Shown here: positions 8,508 to 18,044 of the stretch, one piece after another
Numbering within the stretch: position 1 is the first letter of the stretch
Layout of the letters: each line of letters starts with the position of its first letter
Assembly: GCF_013294025.1 (NCBI RefSeq)
Contig: NZ_JABSNL010000008.1
Span: 55,460 to 119,459 of the forward strand
Direction of reading: 5' to 3'
Length of the DNA: 64,000 nucleotides
Source: Flavobacterium aeripolare
Lineage (GTDB): Bacteria; Bacteroidota; Bacteroidia; Flavobacteriales; Flavobacteriaceae
Position numbers and translations under genes: made by a program
The notes under the pieces: model-generated
Database searches by the model: none
Told to the model about the DNA's origin: nothing
What the model saw: the letters and a program-made list of their open reading frames with translations, nothing else

Positions 8508-9956
8508 GTGAAAATTCTTGACAAATACTTATTAAAAACATTCTTGATTACATTTACTACGGTATTTGTAATCTTGTTTTTTATATTCATACTGCAAACC
8601 GTTTGGTTGTTCATTGCTGAACTAGCCGGAAAAGATTTGGACTTCGTTTTAGTCCTTAAATTTTTGATGTTTTCAATGCCCCGTATCATTCCATTGGTGC
8701 TGCCATTGTCGATTCTGCTAGCGTCTATTATGAGTTTTGGTAACCTTGCCGAAAACTACGAATTTGCAGCCATGAAATCTTCAGGAATTTCGCTTCAACG
8801 CTCGATGCGTTATTTGACCGTGTCGATTCTTTCCTTGAGTATACTCGCATTCATTTTTGCTAATAATGTGATTCCCTACGCGGAGTTTAAATTTATTAAT
8901 TTTCGAAAAAACATCGCTCAAGTAAAACCAGCCTTGGCTATAGCCGAAGGACAATTTAGTGATGTGGGACTCTACAACATCAAAGTCGACAAGAAATCTG
9001 GTGAAAACGGAAACTTCCTTTCTGGAATTACCATTCATAAAAAAGCCACCGGTGGAGACGGAAGTAAAACAGTTATAAAAGCAGTTAACGGAGAGTTGAT
9101 TAGTAGTGAAGCCTCTAGCATTTTACAGCTTGTTTTAAATAATGGAAATTACTACGAGGACATTACTCCTAAAAAGTATGAGGACCGTCAGAAGCTGCCT
9201 TTTGCCAAAAGTTCCTTTAAAAAATACACCATCAATATCGATTTATCAAAGTTGAATCAGGTTGATGTAGATGAAAAAGATGTGGCTAGTACGAATACTA
9301 TGCTAGATGTCAACGAACTACAATACACCATAGATTCGTTGAACACAAACTACAAAACAGAGATCGTTTCTTACTCAGAAAACATCAATTTACGCACCGG
9401 AATACAAGGAGCGACGCCACCTTTAAGTACTAAAGCCTCGTATAAACCGAGACAGGTTCCTGCAGACATTTTATCTAAATTTAGCAAAGAGAAGCAATCA
9501 GAGATTCTTAAAATTGCTAGTAGTAATTTAGTTAGTACCAACTATTCTATTGATGCAACCAAAGTAAATTTAGAAAACAAACAAAAAAATATTAACAATC
9601 ACCTACTCGCTTTCTACGACAAATTTGTCATAGCATACGCTTGTATTATGATGTTTTTTATAGGTGCTCCATTAGGTGCCATCATTAGAAAAGGAGGACT
9701 TGGACTTCCTATTATCTTTGCGGTTTTAATCTTTATATCCTTCCACTTTATCAACACCTTTGGTAAAAGAATGGCACAGGAAAATGGTATTACGCCATTT
9801 CTAGGTGCTTGGATGTCGTCTATAATATTAACGCCGTTAGCTGTACTATTAACGTATAGAGCTACAAATGATATAGGATTAATAAGTATGGATGTTGTGC
9901 TAACTCCTTTCCAAAAATTATTTAAAAAATTATTCCCACCCAAAAAACAAGCGTAA
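8508..9956 (+). CDS. LptF/LptG-type permease (YjgP/YjgQ family)
   Basis: A 482-residue inner-membrane protein. Three membrane spans in the first ~120 residues (LLKTFLITFTTVFVILFFIF, then PRIIPLVLPLSILLASIMSFG) and three near the C-terminus flank a periplasmic beta-jellyroll domain. This is the plan of the LptF/LptG subunits that pull lipopolysaccharide out of the inner membrane. The start is GTG at 8508, 8 bases after the LolA-like stop; it is the only start near the first membrane span. The ribB gene begins one base after the stop. Confidence 0.9.
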   Translation: MKILDKYLLKTFLITFTTVFVILFFIFILQTVWLFIAELAGKDLDFVLVLKFLMFSMPRIIPLVLPLSILLASIMSFGNLAENYEFAAMKSSGISLQRSMRYLTVSILSLSILAFIFANNVIPYAEFKFINFRKNIAQVKPALAIAEGQFSDVGLYNIKVDKKSGENGNFLSGITIHKKATGGDGSKTVIKAVNGELISSEASSILQLVLNNGNYYEDITPKKYEDRQKLPFAKSSFKKYTINIDLSKLNQVDVDEKDVASTNTMLDVNELQYTIDSLNTNYKTEIVSYSENINLRTGIQGATPPLSTKASYKPRQVPADILSKFSKEKQSEILKIASSNLVSTNYSIDATKVNLENKQKNINNHLLAFYDKFVIAYACIMMFFIGAPLGAIIRKGGLGLPIIFAVLIFISFHFINTFGKRMAQENGITPFLGAWMSSIILTPLAVLLTYRATNDIGLISMDVVLTPFQKLFKKLFPPKKQA

Positions 9957-9957
9957 C

Positions 9958-11091
9958 ATGCTGACTGATAAAATACAATTGAATACCATTGAAGAAGCTA
10001 TTGAAGACATTCGTCAAGGAAAAATAATCATCGTTGTTGATGATGAAGATCGCGAAAACGAAGGGGATTTTCTCGCTGCTGCCGAAAAGGTAACTCCAGA
10101 AATGATCAACTTTATGGCTACTCATGGGCGCGGATTAATTTGTGCTCCTCTTACTGAAAGCCGTTGTAAGGAACTTGGACTTCACGTGATGGTTAACAAC
10201 AATACTGACCATATGGAAACTGCTTTTACAGTATCTGTAGATTTAAAAGGTCGCGGAGTAACAACAGGAATTTCGGCTGCCGACAGATCGCTTACCGTAA
10301 TGTCTCTTGTTGATCAAGATACTAAACCTCACGATTTAGCACGCCCTGGGCATATTTTCCCACTAATCGCTAAGCAAGGTGGCGTTTTAAGAAGAACTGG
10401 TCACACTGAAGCAGCAATTGATTTTGCTCGTTTAGCAGGTTTTAAATCAGCGGGTGTTATTTGCGAAATCATGAATGAAGACGGTTCTATGGCACGTCTA
10501 CCACAGTTAGTAGCTGTAGCTAAAAGATTTGACCTGAAATTAGTTTCTATCGAAGACTTAGTTGCTTATAGAATGCAACATGATAGTTTGATTGTAAAGA
10601 AAGATGATTTTGATATTCAAACTCGTTTTGGAACATTCCGTTTGAGAGCATACGAGCAAACAACTAACAAACAAATACACATTGCTTTAACGAAAGGAAC
10701 TTGGAATTTAGGCGAACCTATATTAACAAGAATCAATTCGTCTCAGGTAAATAATGACTTGCTAGGTACCTTAACAAATGATGCGGACAAACAGCTAGAC
10801 GATATGTTTACAGCGATTAACAAGCAAGGAACAGGTGCTGTAATCTTTATCAATCAAGACATGCAAGCCGTAAATTTATTAAGCCGCTTGACTGAATTGA
10901 AAAGCTTGCAAGAAGGAGGCCAAATGAAAGCACCAAAAATCATTATCGACAGTAAAGATTACGGAATTGGAGCGCAAATTTTGCACGACATCGATATCTC
11001 AAAAATTAGATTAGTGAGTAATTCAGTGCAAGAAAAACGTGTAGGAATGATAGGTTACGGCTTAGAAATAACAGAATACGTAAGCTACTAG
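9958..11091 (+). CDS. ribB: 3,4-dihydroxy-2-butanone-4-phosphate synthase with degenerate GTP cyclohydrolase II domain
   Basis: A 377-residue riboflavin enzyme. Residues 1-205 are a complete RibB domain, with [11 protein letters not shown] (acidic metal-binding loop), [11 protein letters not shown] and [13 protein letters not shown]; it turns ribulose 5-phosphate into the four-carbon precursor of the xylene ring. Residues 210-377 align with GTP cyclohydrolase II ([10 protein letters not shown] at its start, [10 protein letters not shown] near its end) but contain no cysteine at all, so the three zinc ligands are gone, as is the RCDCG motif. Cyclohydrolase activity is therefore not expected. 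The gap to the upstream gene is one base, so there is no room for an FMN riboswitch. Confidence 0.92.
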   Translation: MLTDKIQLNTIEEAIEDIRQGKIIIVVDDEDRENEGDFLAAAEKVTPEMINFMATHGRGLICAPLTESRCKELGLHVMVNNNTDHMETAFTVSVDLKGRGVTTGISAADRSLTVMSLVDQDTKPHDLARPGHIFPLIAKQGGVLRRTGHTEAAIDFARLAGFKSAGVICEIMNEDGSMARLPQLVAVAKRFDLKLVSIEDLVAYRMQHDSLIVKKDDFDIQTRFGTFRLRAYEQTTNKQIHIALTKGTWNLGEPILTRINSSQVNNDLLGTLTNDADKQLDDMFTAINKQGTGAVIFINQDMQAVNLLSRLTELKSLQEGGQMKAPKIIIDSKDYGIGAQILHDIDISKIRLVSNSVQEKRVGMIGYGLEITEYVSY

Positions 11092-11218
11092 GTACTTTTT
11101 TAAAAATTATTTTATTTTTTCTGTTTGCTAAAAGCTGGAAAATGAAACGATTAAAAAATAATTAAAATATTAGCTCATTTTTTTATTCGAAAAGGGTAAA
11201 AAAACCAAAAAAGCAACT

Positions 11219-11226
11219 TATATTTG
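11219..11226 (+). promoter_or_regulatory. -7 box of the tRNA-Ser promoter
   Basis: TATATTTG fits TAnnTTTG and lies 31 bases before the mature tRNA 5' end. Confidence 0.5.
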
Positions 11227-11257
11227 CACTCGCAATCAGCAATGATAGCGAGTCACT

Positions 11258-11342
11258 GGAGAAATGGCAGAGCGGTCGAATGCGGCAGTCTTGAAAACTG
11301 TTGACTGTAACAGGTCCGGGGGTTCGAATCCCTCTTTCTCCG
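11258..11342 (+). tRNA. tRNA-Ser (anticodon UGA)
   Basis: An 85-base class II tRNA. The acceptor stem is GGAGAAA (11258-11264) with TTTCTCC (11335-11341), discriminator G at 11342 and no encoded CCA. The anticodon stem is GCAGT/ACTGT around loop CTTGAAA with TGA at 11292-11294. A long variable arm follows, then the T arm with TTCGAAT. It reads UCA codons, among others. Its own promoter box lies upstream and a strong terminator starts 7 bases after its end. Confidence 0.97.
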
Positions 11343-11348
11343 CAAAGG

Positions 11349-11377
11349 AAACCCGAAACGAAAGTTTCGGGTTTTTT
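11349..11377 (+). terminator. Terminator of tRNA-Ser (repeat unit 1)
   Basis: AAACCCGAAAC (11349-11359), GAAA tetraloop, GTTTCGGGTTT (11364-11374), then TTT. A perfect 11-bp stem. The same hairpin recurs at 11519-11547 and 11689-11717. Confidence 0.88.
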
Positions 11378-11518
11378 GTTTTTAAGATTATGACAAAAGT
11401 TTACTTTTGGGAATAAGCTTAAAAACAAAAAACAAAGTCAAAATTTATTTTGAGTTGGGTTTTATTTGTAGGTCTCCCCTTCTGGGATCATGAAATAATC
11501 CCTCTTTCTCCGCAAAAG

Positions 11519-11547
11519 AAACCCGAAACGAAAGTTTCGGGTTTTTT
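11519..11547 (+). terminator. Terminator hairpin, repeat unit 2
   Basis: Exact copy of the 11-bp GAAA-capped hairpin of the tRNA terminator, 170 bases further on, with an intact T-run. Confidence 0.8.
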
Positions 11548-11688
11548 GTTTTTAAGATTATGACAAAAGTTTACTTTTGGGATTAAGCTTGAAAACAAAA
11601 AAGAAAGTCAAAATTTATTTTGAGTTGGGTTTTATTTGTAGGTCTCCCCTTCTGGCATCATGAAATAATCCCTCTTTCTCCGCAAAAG

Positions 11689-11717
11689 AAACCCGAAACG
11701 AAAGTTTCGGGTTTATT
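11689..11717 (+). terminator. Terminator hairpin, repeat unit 3
   Basis: Same stem as units 1 and 2, but the T-run is broken by an A (GGGTTTATTG), so it may be a weaker terminator. Confidence 0.65.
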
Positions 11718-12084
11718 GTTTTTAAGATTATGATAAAAGTTCACTTTTGGGAGTAAGCTTGAAAACAAAAAACAAAGTCAAAATTTATTTTGAGTTGGGT
11801 TTTATTTGTAGGTCTCCCCTTTTGGGATCATGAAATAATCCTTTTGCCTCATAATGATAGGAATAATTACACTTGGCCACAAATAGTTTTACGAGAAAAA
11901 TATCACTAAAACTGGGTATAGGCTTATTATGCTATTAAGTTTACATTTGCCTATTCTCATTCAAACGCAGAATTAACTTGAAAAAGTTTTAAGAATTAGA
12001 TGCTCTACAGTATTTAATTGACAAATCTTACTTTTTAAAGTCTTATAAAAAGTTATAATGTGCAACAATCACCAAATCAAAATC

Positions 12085-14277
12085 ATGAAAAAAAGCTTTA
12101 CTTTAATCGTATTAACATTATTTATTAGCACGGCATTATCTGCACAAAAACTTAGTTTAAATGATTTATCTAATCTATGTAGTAAGAAAACTTGGCAAGA
12201 TGTAAACCAGTATATGTTAGTTAAAGGATGGACATATTATGACTCTACTAAAGGAGATACTGATAATTATAGTACCATCACTTGGTCTTACAATAAAGAG
12301 TCATATAGCAACAAAGCACAAGCTTGGTTTTACATATACACATTTGACGATTACCCCAACAAAATTTCCTATAACGTATTCAATAAAGCTTCTTACTTGT
12401 TAATACAAAATTCTCTCGTCACAAATGGATTTAAAATAGTTGACAGTGAAATACAAGATGAGATGGTAATTACAACTTATGCAAACGCTTCATACAGACT
12501 AATTATAACAAATTCGAAAACAACAGAGGATAAATGGTCAACTAGCAGTGTAACTTCATATAATATAACGCTCATTAAAAAACTAGGTATTTACGACAAC
12601 GCCAATGGTAAAAAAGTGGACTACTATGATGACGGTACAGTTAAGTCAGAATACTCATTAGTTAATGGAAAATTAGATGGACCTTATACTTTTTATGATG
12701 AATCTGGAAATATTAAAAAGACGGGAGGCTTCAAAAACGGTCAGATAATAGGAAAGGTAATTGAGTACAATAAAGATGGAACTAAGGATAGTGATTATTA
12801 TTTTGTTAATGACAAAATGAATGGCCTCTCTACTTCATACTATTATGATAGTGTAACCAAGCTATTGACTGCTAAAGAGGTTGGATACTATGTTGAGGAT
12901 GAAAAGGAAGGTATATGGGATATAAATATAATAGATGAAAAAATAGAAAAACGATTGTTTTACACAACATACCATAAAGGTATTAAAGAAGGTGAATTTC
13001 AAGAAGTGCAAGGGGACACTCTCATTAAAGGAAGCTATAAAAATGACCTCCTTAATGGCGCTTACAAAGTTTACATAGATCCAATTAAATCTTTATTAGA
13101 AAAGATAATAAACACCAAAATTGATGATTTAAGATTAGCAGAAGAAGGTCAATATTACAATGGCAAAAAAACAGCTTATTGGAAAACCTACGATATTTCA
13201 GCGAGTTTAATTTCTGAAGGTAATTATCTTGATGGAGACAAAACTGGTGAATGGAAATTTTACAACCCTAACTATGTAAAAGAAAATGGAACTCCTGAAC
13301 CTTTTGCAAAGAAACTACTACTACAATCAAACTATGTAAATGGTAAGTTAAATGGTAGATCAGAACGTTTCTACATGGCGAAAACTTCAAATTATCCTTG
13401 TCGCGACATTGACAATAATCACGATAAAATAGATAGCTGTTTTACAACGACAGTAAGTAAAATTCATGAGGTGATGTTTTATAAGAATGATTTACTGCAT
13501 GGTAATTATGAATTAAGGGATTCTATAAATCAAATTAAGTTAAAAGGGCAATTTGTTAATGACTTGAGAGAGGGTAAATGGACCTCTTATTTAGATAAGA
13601 ATATTGTAGATGAAGAAATAGAATATAAAGCAGGTCTTAATGATGGAAAATACATCGTTTATGATGTAAATTACAGACCTTCTATAATAAAAGAATTCCA
13701 AAATGGCTTGTTCACGCAATCAAAATTTTATTTAGGAGAAGATAAAAAAATAGTTTTGCAGCTTAACGTTATAGACCGTTACAGCAATCATGTAAAAATA
13801 AAACAGATTGATTATCAGAAAGATGGCGTTTTATCTAAAGTATACTGGATGAAAAATCTTGGTGATGATGAAGTTTCCTTAGATTCTAATTTTTTAAAAG
13901 GTAGAGACGATATTAAGAACTCTGATACTATTTTTGCAGATGGAGACTACCTCTTAACTACTTTAGATAACCGACCACTCTTATCAGGTGTGCTATATAA
14001 AAACAAGAAATTTGATACGTGGACAAGCTATTACTACGACCAGAAAGTAAAAATAGAAGAGAAATATATTAACAATGCTGTAGTTACTGAGATCTACTTT
14101 AACATAGATGGCACTTTATTTTCTGGTGAATTTGAATTTTTTGATGGAAATTTAAATGTAAAAGAAGTACGAAAAATTAAAGATGGCTTACGTAATGGTA
14201 AAACTTCCTATATAGATAGTACTACTAATAAAACTATAAGAAAAGAAAATTACAAAGAGGGAAAATTAAAGTCATAG
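12085..14277 (+). CDS. Exported MORN/YwqK-repeat protein
   Basis: A 730-residue protein with a signal peptide (MKKSFTLIVLTLFISTALSA/QK). An N-terminal region of about 170 residues with no recognised domain is followed by many MORN-like repeats: DGTVKSEYSLVNGKLDGPYT, YDESGNIKKTGGFKNGQIIG, and later EGNYLDGDKTGEWKFYN. Such YwqK-type repeats form a beta meander; they are often called toxin-antitoxin YwqK antitoxins in databases, but that label says little. It is probably periplasmic or surface-located. I start at 12085, where the signal peptide begins; ATG 12058 would add nine residues before it. It lies alone between the tRNA repeats and the restriction locus. Confidence 0.8.
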   Translation: MKKSFTLIVLTLFISTALSAQKLSLNDLSNLCSKKTWQDVNQYMLVKGWTYYDSTKGDTDNYSTITWSYNKESYSNKAQAWFYIYTFDDYPNKISYNVFNKASYLLIQNSLVTNGFKIVDSEIQDEMVITTYANASYRLIITNSKTTEDKWSTSSVTSYNITLIKKLGIYDNANGKKVDYYDDGTVKSEYSLVNGKLDGPYTFYDESGNIKKTGGFKNGQIIGKVIEYNKDGTKDSDYYFVNDKMNGLSTSYYYDSVTKLLTAKEVGYYVEDEKEGIWDINIIDEKIEKRLFYTTYHKGIKEGEFQEVQGDTLIKGSYKNDLLNGAYKVYIDPIKSLLEKIINTKIDDLRLAEEGQYYNGKKTAYWKTYDISASLISEGNYLDGDKTGEWKFYNPNYVKENGTPEPFAKKLLLQSNYVNGKLNGRSERFYMAKTSNYPCRDIDNNHDKIDSCFTTTVSKIHEVMFYKNDLLHGNYELRDSINQIKLKGQFVNDLREGKWTSYLDKNIVDEEIEYKAGLNDGKYIVYDVNYRPSIIKEFQNGLFTQSKFYLGEDKKIVLQLNVIDRYSNHVKIKQIDYQKDGVLSKVYWMKNLGDDEVSLDSNFLKGRDDIKNSDTIFADGDYLLTTLDNRPLLSGVLYKNKKFDTWTSYYYDQKVKIEEKYINNAVVTEIYFNIDGTLFSGEFEFFDGNLNVKEVRKIKDGLRNGKTSYIDSTTNKTIRKENYKEGKLKS

Positions 14278-14431
14278 CTTTATTTCACTATGGATGAATA
14301 ATAATACTTAAAATATAGAAGACATTCTTTCGATCTTACACTCGTTATAATGAAATATTTTACCGTATTTTTAACCTTTATATTCAAATAAAAACGGAGC
14401 TTAAAACTTCTTATTACATACAAAATTTACA

Positions 14432-15994
14432 ATGTCCGACAAAAAATTATCCCTAGATACCCTAGAAAGCTGGCTTTGGGATTCAGCTAACATATTAAGA
14501 GGAAGCATTGATTCTTCTGACTTTAAGAATTACATCTTTGGATTACTGTTTCTAAAACGTTCCAACGATGTTTTTGAAGAAGAGGTAGAAAATATTATGA
14601 ATCGTGACGGTGTCTCTCGTGAAGAAGCCGAAGACGAAACCTATTTCCAGATGCCGATAGAATCTCGATGGGAAACCATTAAAAAAGAAACTGAGAATAT
14701 TGGTATTGTTTTAGATAAAGCTTTTGCTGGTATTGAGCGTGAAAACACATCATTAGAAGGCGTTATGACCGCTACCAAATTTGGAGATAAAGAGAAACTA
14801 TCTGACGAATTATTACAAAGGCTTCTTAGACATTTCAATCAACATTCACTTAGAAACTCTCATTTGGAATCGAATGATTTGTTGGGCGATGCCTATGAGT
14901 ATTTGATAAAAATGTTTGCCGATGATGCTGGTAAAAAAGGGGGCGAATTCTACACTCCTCGTGGGGTGGTGCAGTTGATTGTACAACTAATTAAACCTGA
15001 ACCGAAACAAAAAATCTACGACCCCACTTGTGGATCTGGTGGTATGTTGATTGAATCGGCTCGATATATTGCAGAGCAACCCAACGGAAAAGTAGGTAAC
15101 AATGTAAACGTATCGCTTTTTGGTCAAGAAAAAAACCTAGGTACTTGGGCAATTGGTAAGTTGAATATGTTGCTCCATAACTTTATGGATGCCGATATTA
15201 GAAAAGGAGATACCTTAATTACTCCCCAACACAAAAATGAAAATAACGAACTAGAATTGTTTGACCGAGTGATTGCCAATCCTCCTTTTTCTATGGATGG
15301 TTGGTGGACTCCTGCCGAAAACTCGATTGAAGTAAAACTCGACAAAGACGGCAAGGAAAAGAAAATTTCGCCTAATTATGCCAAAGTAGTTACTGACCCT
15401 TATGGACGTTTCCAATATGGAATACCGCCAAGAGGTTATGCCGATTTGGCTTTTTTACAACACATGATAGCCGTTTTAAAACAAGATGGAAAAGCGGGTG
15501 TTGTTTTACCACATGGTACTTTGTTTAGAAGTGGTGCCGAAGGATTGATTAGAAAAGGATTACTAGAAGCCGATTTGGTTGAAGGAATTGTTGGTTTGCC
15601 TTCTGCATTGTTTTACAATACAGGAATTCCAGCTTCGATTTGGATTATTAACAAAAACAAAACCGAAGCCCAAAAAGGAAAAGTAACCATCATTGATGCC
15701 AGTAGTGATTATAAAGAAGGTAAAAACCAAAATGAATTATTACCCGAACATCTTGATAAAATTGTAAAAGCCTATGATGGCGCTACCGATGTAGAAAAAT
15801 ACATGCGTATTGTAAATGTAGCTGAACTGGCTGAAAACGATTACAACCTTAATATTTCTCGTTTTATTGATACAAGTGAAGCCGAAATTGAAGTGGATAT
15901 AAAAGCAGTTCATATTAAATTGGACGCTTTAGAAAAAAGAGAAACAGAGATTGATGCGAAGTTGGCTGGATTTTTAAAAGAGTTGGGGATATGA
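14432..15994 (+). CDS. hsdM: Type I restriction-modification system, N6-adenine methyltransferase subunit
   Basis: A 520-residue HsdM of normal length. The N-terminal HsdM helical domain (about 7-140) is followed by the methyltransferase domain, with the SAM-binding motif DPTCGSGGML near residue 197 and catalytic NPPF near residue 282 (NPPFSMDGW). It methylates adenine in the sequence chosen by HsdS, and with HsdR forms the restriction complex. The stop overlaps the hsdS start by four bases (ATGA), the usual sign of translational coupling. Confidence 0.97.
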   Translation: MSDKKLSLDTLESWLWDSANILRGSIDSSDFKNYIFGLLFLKRSNDVFEEEVENIMNRDGVSREEAEDETYFQMPIESRWETIKKETENIGIVLDKAFAGIERENTSLEGVMTATKFGDKEKLSDELLQRLLRHFNQHSLRNSHLESNDLLGDAYEYLIKMFADDAGKKGGEFYTPRGVVQLIVQLIKPEPKQKIYDPTCGSGGMLIESARYIAEQPNGKVGNNVNVSLFGQEKNLGTWAIGKLNMLLHNFMDADIRKGDTLITPQHKNENNELELFDRVIANPPFSMDGWWTPAENSIEVKLDKDGKEKKISPNYAKVVTDPYGRFQYGIPPRGYADLAFLQHMIAVLKQDGKAGVVLPHGTLFRSGAEGLIRKGLLEADLVEGIVGLPSALFYNTGIPASIWIINKNKTEAQKGKVTIIDASSDYKEGKNQNELLPEHLDKIVKAYDGATDVEKYMRIVNVAELAENDYNLNISRFIDTSEAEIEVDIKAVHIKLDALEKRETEIDAKLAGFLKELGI

Positions 15995-17286
15995 TAGAAG
16001 GATATAAAGATTCTCCTTTAGGAAGAATACCTAAGACTTGGATAATTTCTTTTTTATCCGAATTTACTGATGAAATAACAGATTATGTTTCTGCTGGAAG
16101 TTTTGCTAACCTAAAAGAAAAAGTAACTGTATTAAATGAGCCAAATCATGCTGTTTATGTAAGATTAACTGACTTAAGAAAAGGACTTGGTCACACTGAA
16201 CAAAAATATATAGATGAAGATAGTTATAAATTTCTATCCAAATCAAATCTTTATGGAAGAGAGATATTATTTGCAAATATAGGAGCAAATGTAGGAGAAG
16301 TTTGGATTATGCCCAATATTAAACAATTAGCTTCAATAGCTCCTAATATGATTTTAATTCGTGCAAATAATGAAAAGGTAAATCCAGAATATTTACATGC
16401 TTATTTATGCTCCTCAATTGGTCTAAGTCAGATTTACAAAATTATTGCTGGTAGCGGGCATCCAAAAATTAACAAAACAGAATTGAGAAAGTTATTAGCT
16501 ATTCTCCCACCGCTCCCAGAACAACAAAAAATAGCCGAAATATTAAGTACCGTTGATGAAAAAATTGAAGTAATAGATCAGCAAATTACCGAAACCCAAG
16601 AACTCAAAAAAGGTTTAATGCAACGCTTGCTTACCAAAGGCATTGGTCATAGCGAATTTAAAGATTCTCCTTTAGGGAAGATTCCTGAGAGTTGGGAGGT
16701 TGTGAAATTAGAAGAAATAGCAGACGTTAAAGGTGGAAAAAGATTACCCAAAGGAGAGACGTTATCTGAAGAAAAAACTTCACATCCATATATAAGAGTT
16801 GCTGATATGTTTATGGGTGGAGTATCGCTACAAAAGATACTTTACGTTCCAGAAAACATTTTTCCATTAATTAAAAATTATACTATTTCAAAAGATGATT
16901 TATTTATTTCAGTCGCTGGTACACTCGGAATTGTAGGTGAGATTCCTGCTGAATTAGATGGAGCAAACCTAACAGAAAACGCTGATAAATTGACCAATTT
17001 AAAAATTAACAAGTCCTATCTATTGCAAGTATTACTTTCGCCACTTGTACAGAATTCAGTTCTAAAAGAACAAACAAACAATGCTCAACCAAAACTTGCA
17101 TTAACTAGAATCAAAACTTTTGAAATAACAAAACCACCTTTGGAAGAACAACAAAAGATAGCAGCTATTTTAAGTTCGGTTGATGAAAAATTAGAAGTTT
17201 TAGCCGAAAAGAAAGTAAACTACCAAGAACTTAAACAAGGCTTGATGCAGCAATTGCTTACGGGTAAGATTAGGGTAAAAGTGTAA
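15991..17286 (+). CDS. hsdS: Type I restriction-modification system, specificity subunit
   Basis: A 431-residue HsdS with two target-recognition domains (about residues 1-165 and 226-375), each closed by a conserved coiled-coil spacer: EQQKIAEILSTVDEKIEVI and EQQKIAAILSSVDEKLEVL. Each TRD opens with a similar peptide (KDSPLGRIPKTW near residue 5 and KDSPLGKIPESW near residue 224), and the spacers end with KKGLMQRLL and KQGLMQQLLTGKI. The two halves thus form a pseudo-repeat that could allow TRD exchange. A relic of another hsdS end lies at 18609-18683, downstream of a two-gene insert. Confidence 0.96.
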   Translation: MIEGYKDSPLGRIPKTWIISFLSEFTDEITDYVSAGSFANLKEKVTVLNEPNHAVYVRLTDLRKGLGHTEQKYIDEDSYKFLSKSNLYGREILFANIGANVGEVWIMPNIKQLASIAPNMILIRANNEKVNPEYLHAYLCSSIGLSQIYKIIAGSGHPKINKTELRKLLAILPPLPEQQKIAEILSTVDEKIEVIDQQITETQELKKGLMQRLLTKGIGHSEFKDSPLGKIPESWEVVKLEEIADVKGGKRLPKGETLSEEKTSHPYIRVADMFMGGVSLQKILYVPENIFPLIKNYTISKDDLFISVAGTLGIVGEIPAELDGANLTENADKLTNLKINKSYLLQVLLSPLVQNSVLKEQTNNAQPKLALTRIKTFEITKPPLEEQQKIAAILSSVDEKLEVLAEKKVNYQELKQGLMQQLLTGKIRVKV

Positions 17287-17290
17287 TATT

Positions 17291-18043
17291 ATGGAAAGGG
17301 AGATAGCCAACATTGAAGCTTTAATAACTGAGTACGAAATGGTAAAACATAATTTCGAGCAAGAACGCATTGCAGAGGATATCCCTAAATACGATGCGCT
17401 TTTAGAGGATTATACTGCTATGAGAAAAGAGTATTACCGCTGGAATCGAAAAAAAGCGGAGAGATATAATATTTTCCAAGTGCTCAACATTCGCCATGCA
17501 GAAACCAAGACACATACTCCTTTTCTAATTAATTTATTAAACCCAAAAGGGTCGCATGCGCAAGGACTACTATTTTTCAATCTTTTCATAGCTGCTATAG
17601 CTCCCGAGAGTAAAAAGCATCTTTTTAAAGATTTGAACATTTACAACCTTCGATTAAAAGAAGAAAAATCAACTGAGGACGGTCGATTAGATATTTTTAT
17701 TGAAAGTTTTGGTCTTAAAGATCGATTTGTAATTGTTATAGAAAATAAAATAAACGCTGGCGATCAAGAAAAACAATTAGAAAGGTATTATAATCATTGT
17801 CTAAAAGAAGGATATAATGATAATAATATTCTTTTGGTTTATTTAACCAAATCTGGAACTAAAGCAAGTGATGGTTCTATTACTAAATTAGAGCAAAAGC
17901 GATTGAAGGAAGTAGATACATTAGTCAATATAAGTTATCGCAAGGATATTAGAAAAATAGTAAAAGCATTCATAAAACAATCCGATTCTCGAAAAGTAAA
18001 ATTTATTACTAAACAATATCTAAGCATTATAAAATCATTTTAA
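17291..18043 (+). CDS. PD-(D/E)XK nuclease-family protein inside the RM locus
   Basis: A 250-residue protein with a helical N-terminus (about 1-60), a KKAERYNIFQVLNI stretch, and THTPFLINLLNPKGSHAQG, followed by the nuclease core: RLDIFIES gives the acidic residue and VIVIENKINAGDQEKQLERY gives the E-x-K. This resembles the PD-(D/E)XK families found in defence loci (PDDEXK_4-like). It starts 4 bases after hsdS, and the next gene starts one base after its stop, so the pair is tightly coupled to the restriction operon. Its target and its role as effector or accessory nuclease are unknown. Confidence 0.75.
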   Translation: MEREIANIEALITEYEMVKHNFEQERIAEDIPKYDALLEDYTAMRKEYYRWNRKKAERYNIFQVLNIRHAETKTHTPFLINLLNPKGSHAQGLLFFNLFIAAIAPESKKHLFKDLNIYNLRLKEEKSTEDGRLDIFIESFGLKDRFVIVIENKINAGDQEKQLERYYNHCLKEGYNDNNILLVYLTKSGTKASDGSITKLEQKRLKEVDTLVNISYRKDIRKIVKAFIKQSDSRKVKFITKQYLSIIKSF

Positions 18044-18044
18044 A

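Larger units (their letters stand above)
11331..11840 (+). repeat. Three tandem 170-bp repeats carrying the tRNA-Ser 3' end and its terminator
   Basis: The period is 170 bases: CCTCTTTCTC begins at 11331, 11501 and 11671, and the next junction at 11840 stops matching. Each unit begins with the last bases of the tRNA (shared 20-mer AATCCCTCTTTCTCCGCAAA), then the terminator hairpin, then ~120 bases ending in TCATGAAATAATC. Units differ at only a few positions. Copies 2 and 3 hold only the tRNA tail, so they are not tRNA genes. Origin by tandem duplication or by repeated site-specific insertion at the tRNA end are both possible. Confidence 0.93.

Noticed and set aside
9940..9960. FMN riboswitch before ribB
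   Set aside because: ribB begins one base after the upstream stop, and no FMN-aptamer-like segment is seen in the preceding coding sequence.
11496..11690. Extra tRNA-like tails in repeat units 2 and 3
   Set aside because: Only about the last 20 bases of the tRNA are repeated; no acceptor 5' strand, anticodon arm or D arm is present.
11331..11840. Regular repeats considered as a CRISPR array
   Set aside because: Units are 170 bases long and almost identical over their entire length, with no short repeat/unique spacer alternation and no cas genes.
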